Assembly: GCA_024235175.1 (NCBI GenBank)
Contig: JACKMX010000002.1
Coordinates: 1-64,000, forward strand
Reading direction: 5' to 3'
DNA: 64,000 bases
Origin: Chromatiaceae bacterium
Lineage (GTDB): Bacteria > Pseudomonadota > Gammaproteobacteria > Chromatiales > Chromatiaceae
The notes beneath the pieces are model-generated. The model was given only the letters and a program-made list of their open reading frames with translations, ran no database searches and was not told where the DNA came from. How positions within the stretch are numbered: the first letter of the stretch is position 1; the number at the start of each line of letters is the position of its first letter. Below, in pieces: positions 63,787 to 64,000 of the stretch. The position numbers and the translations under genes were made by a program.

Positions 63787-64000
63787 TCAGGCTTTCCGGA
63801 GCGCAGCCACAATAGCGTCTCCCATCATCTCCGTACCCACCTGTTCCATACCTGTCGAGTAGATATCGGCAGTTCGGATACCACTATCCAGAACATTATC
63901 AACGGCTCGTTCAACCCGATCCGCCATCGCCGGCTCATCCAGCGAATAGCGCAACAACATGGCCACCGAAAGAATGGTGGCAAGCGGATTGGCCACCCCT
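63787..64000 (-). CDS. leuB: 3-isopropylmalate dehydrogenase, C-terminal part
   Basis: Last ~71 residues of the protein; the rest lies beyond the window edge. GVANPLATILSVAMLLRYSL and TADIYSTGMEQVGTEMMGDAIVAAL match the end of LeuB. Third step of leucine synthesis. Position before asd supports the call. Confidence 0.9.
   Translation of the reverse strand, partial: GVANPLATILSVAMLLRYSLDEPAMADRVERAVDNVLDSGIRTADIYSTGMEQVGTEMMGDAIVAALRKA

Overview
The window looks like a chromosome segment of a mesophilic gammaproteobacterium, most likely a sulfur-oxidising Chromatiales-type lineage. This is inferred from gene families and order, not from a marker gene. The right end carries the conserved block leuB-asd-fimV-truA-trpF-trpB-trpA-accD-folC ... 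dedD-cvpA-purF-metZ, which is arranged much as in Pseudomonas aeruginosa. A SoxW-like thioredoxin, a pyruvate:ferredoxin oxidoreductase and HypF fit a facultatively anaerobic or autotrophic sulfur/hydrogen lifestyle. No rRNA, tRNA, CRISPR array, intact IS element or prophage was seen.

Region 1 (1-12.1 kb, minus strand) is an accessory surface/secretion locus. It runs from a GAF-HlyD adaptor to a PqqD-like/M50 protease/HlyD fusion, an RND-type adaptor with a SPOR domain, and finally a giant repeat protein that leaves the window. The giant protein has an LEPR-xLL-type N-terminal tag, DUF4347, three LamG-like domains, a C-type lectin domain and cadherin/VCBS-like modules. No ABC transporter or TolC gene lies in the visible part. 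This is the strongest candidate here for an under-described system.

Region 2 (12.2-22.7 kb) holds two Slp-like lipoproteins, a DUF5658 membrane protein, glycerate 2-kinase, a Cache-type chemoreceptor, a MotA/MotB-like ion-channel pair with a long coiled coil, an alpha/beta hydrolase, Pcm and a SoxW-like tandem thioredoxin.

Region 3 (22.9-28.2 kb) is a two-component system divergent from a PspA-like / membrane / secreted vWA-domain operon, probably one envelope-stress module.

Region 4 (28.2-40.3 kb) is mixed: a histone-H1-like protein, a class II aldolase, an alkyltransferase-like protein, CopA/CopZ, a LysE-type exporter, a cold-shock protein, a second two-component system with a Met-rich MXKDX repeat protein, YaeQ and an enoyl-CoA hydratase. 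Several palindromic or MITE-like repeats lie in the gaps.

Region 5 (40.3-64 kb) is the housekeeping block: hypF, a methyltransferase, metZ, purF, cvpA and dedD, then folC, accD, trpABF, truA, fimV, asd and leuB. It is interrupted between dedD and folC by a four-gene pyruvate:ferredoxin oxidoreductase operon plus a flavodoxin-like gene. Two TGGTnnnACCA palindromes upstream of the oxidoreductase operon look like GntR/FadR-type operators.
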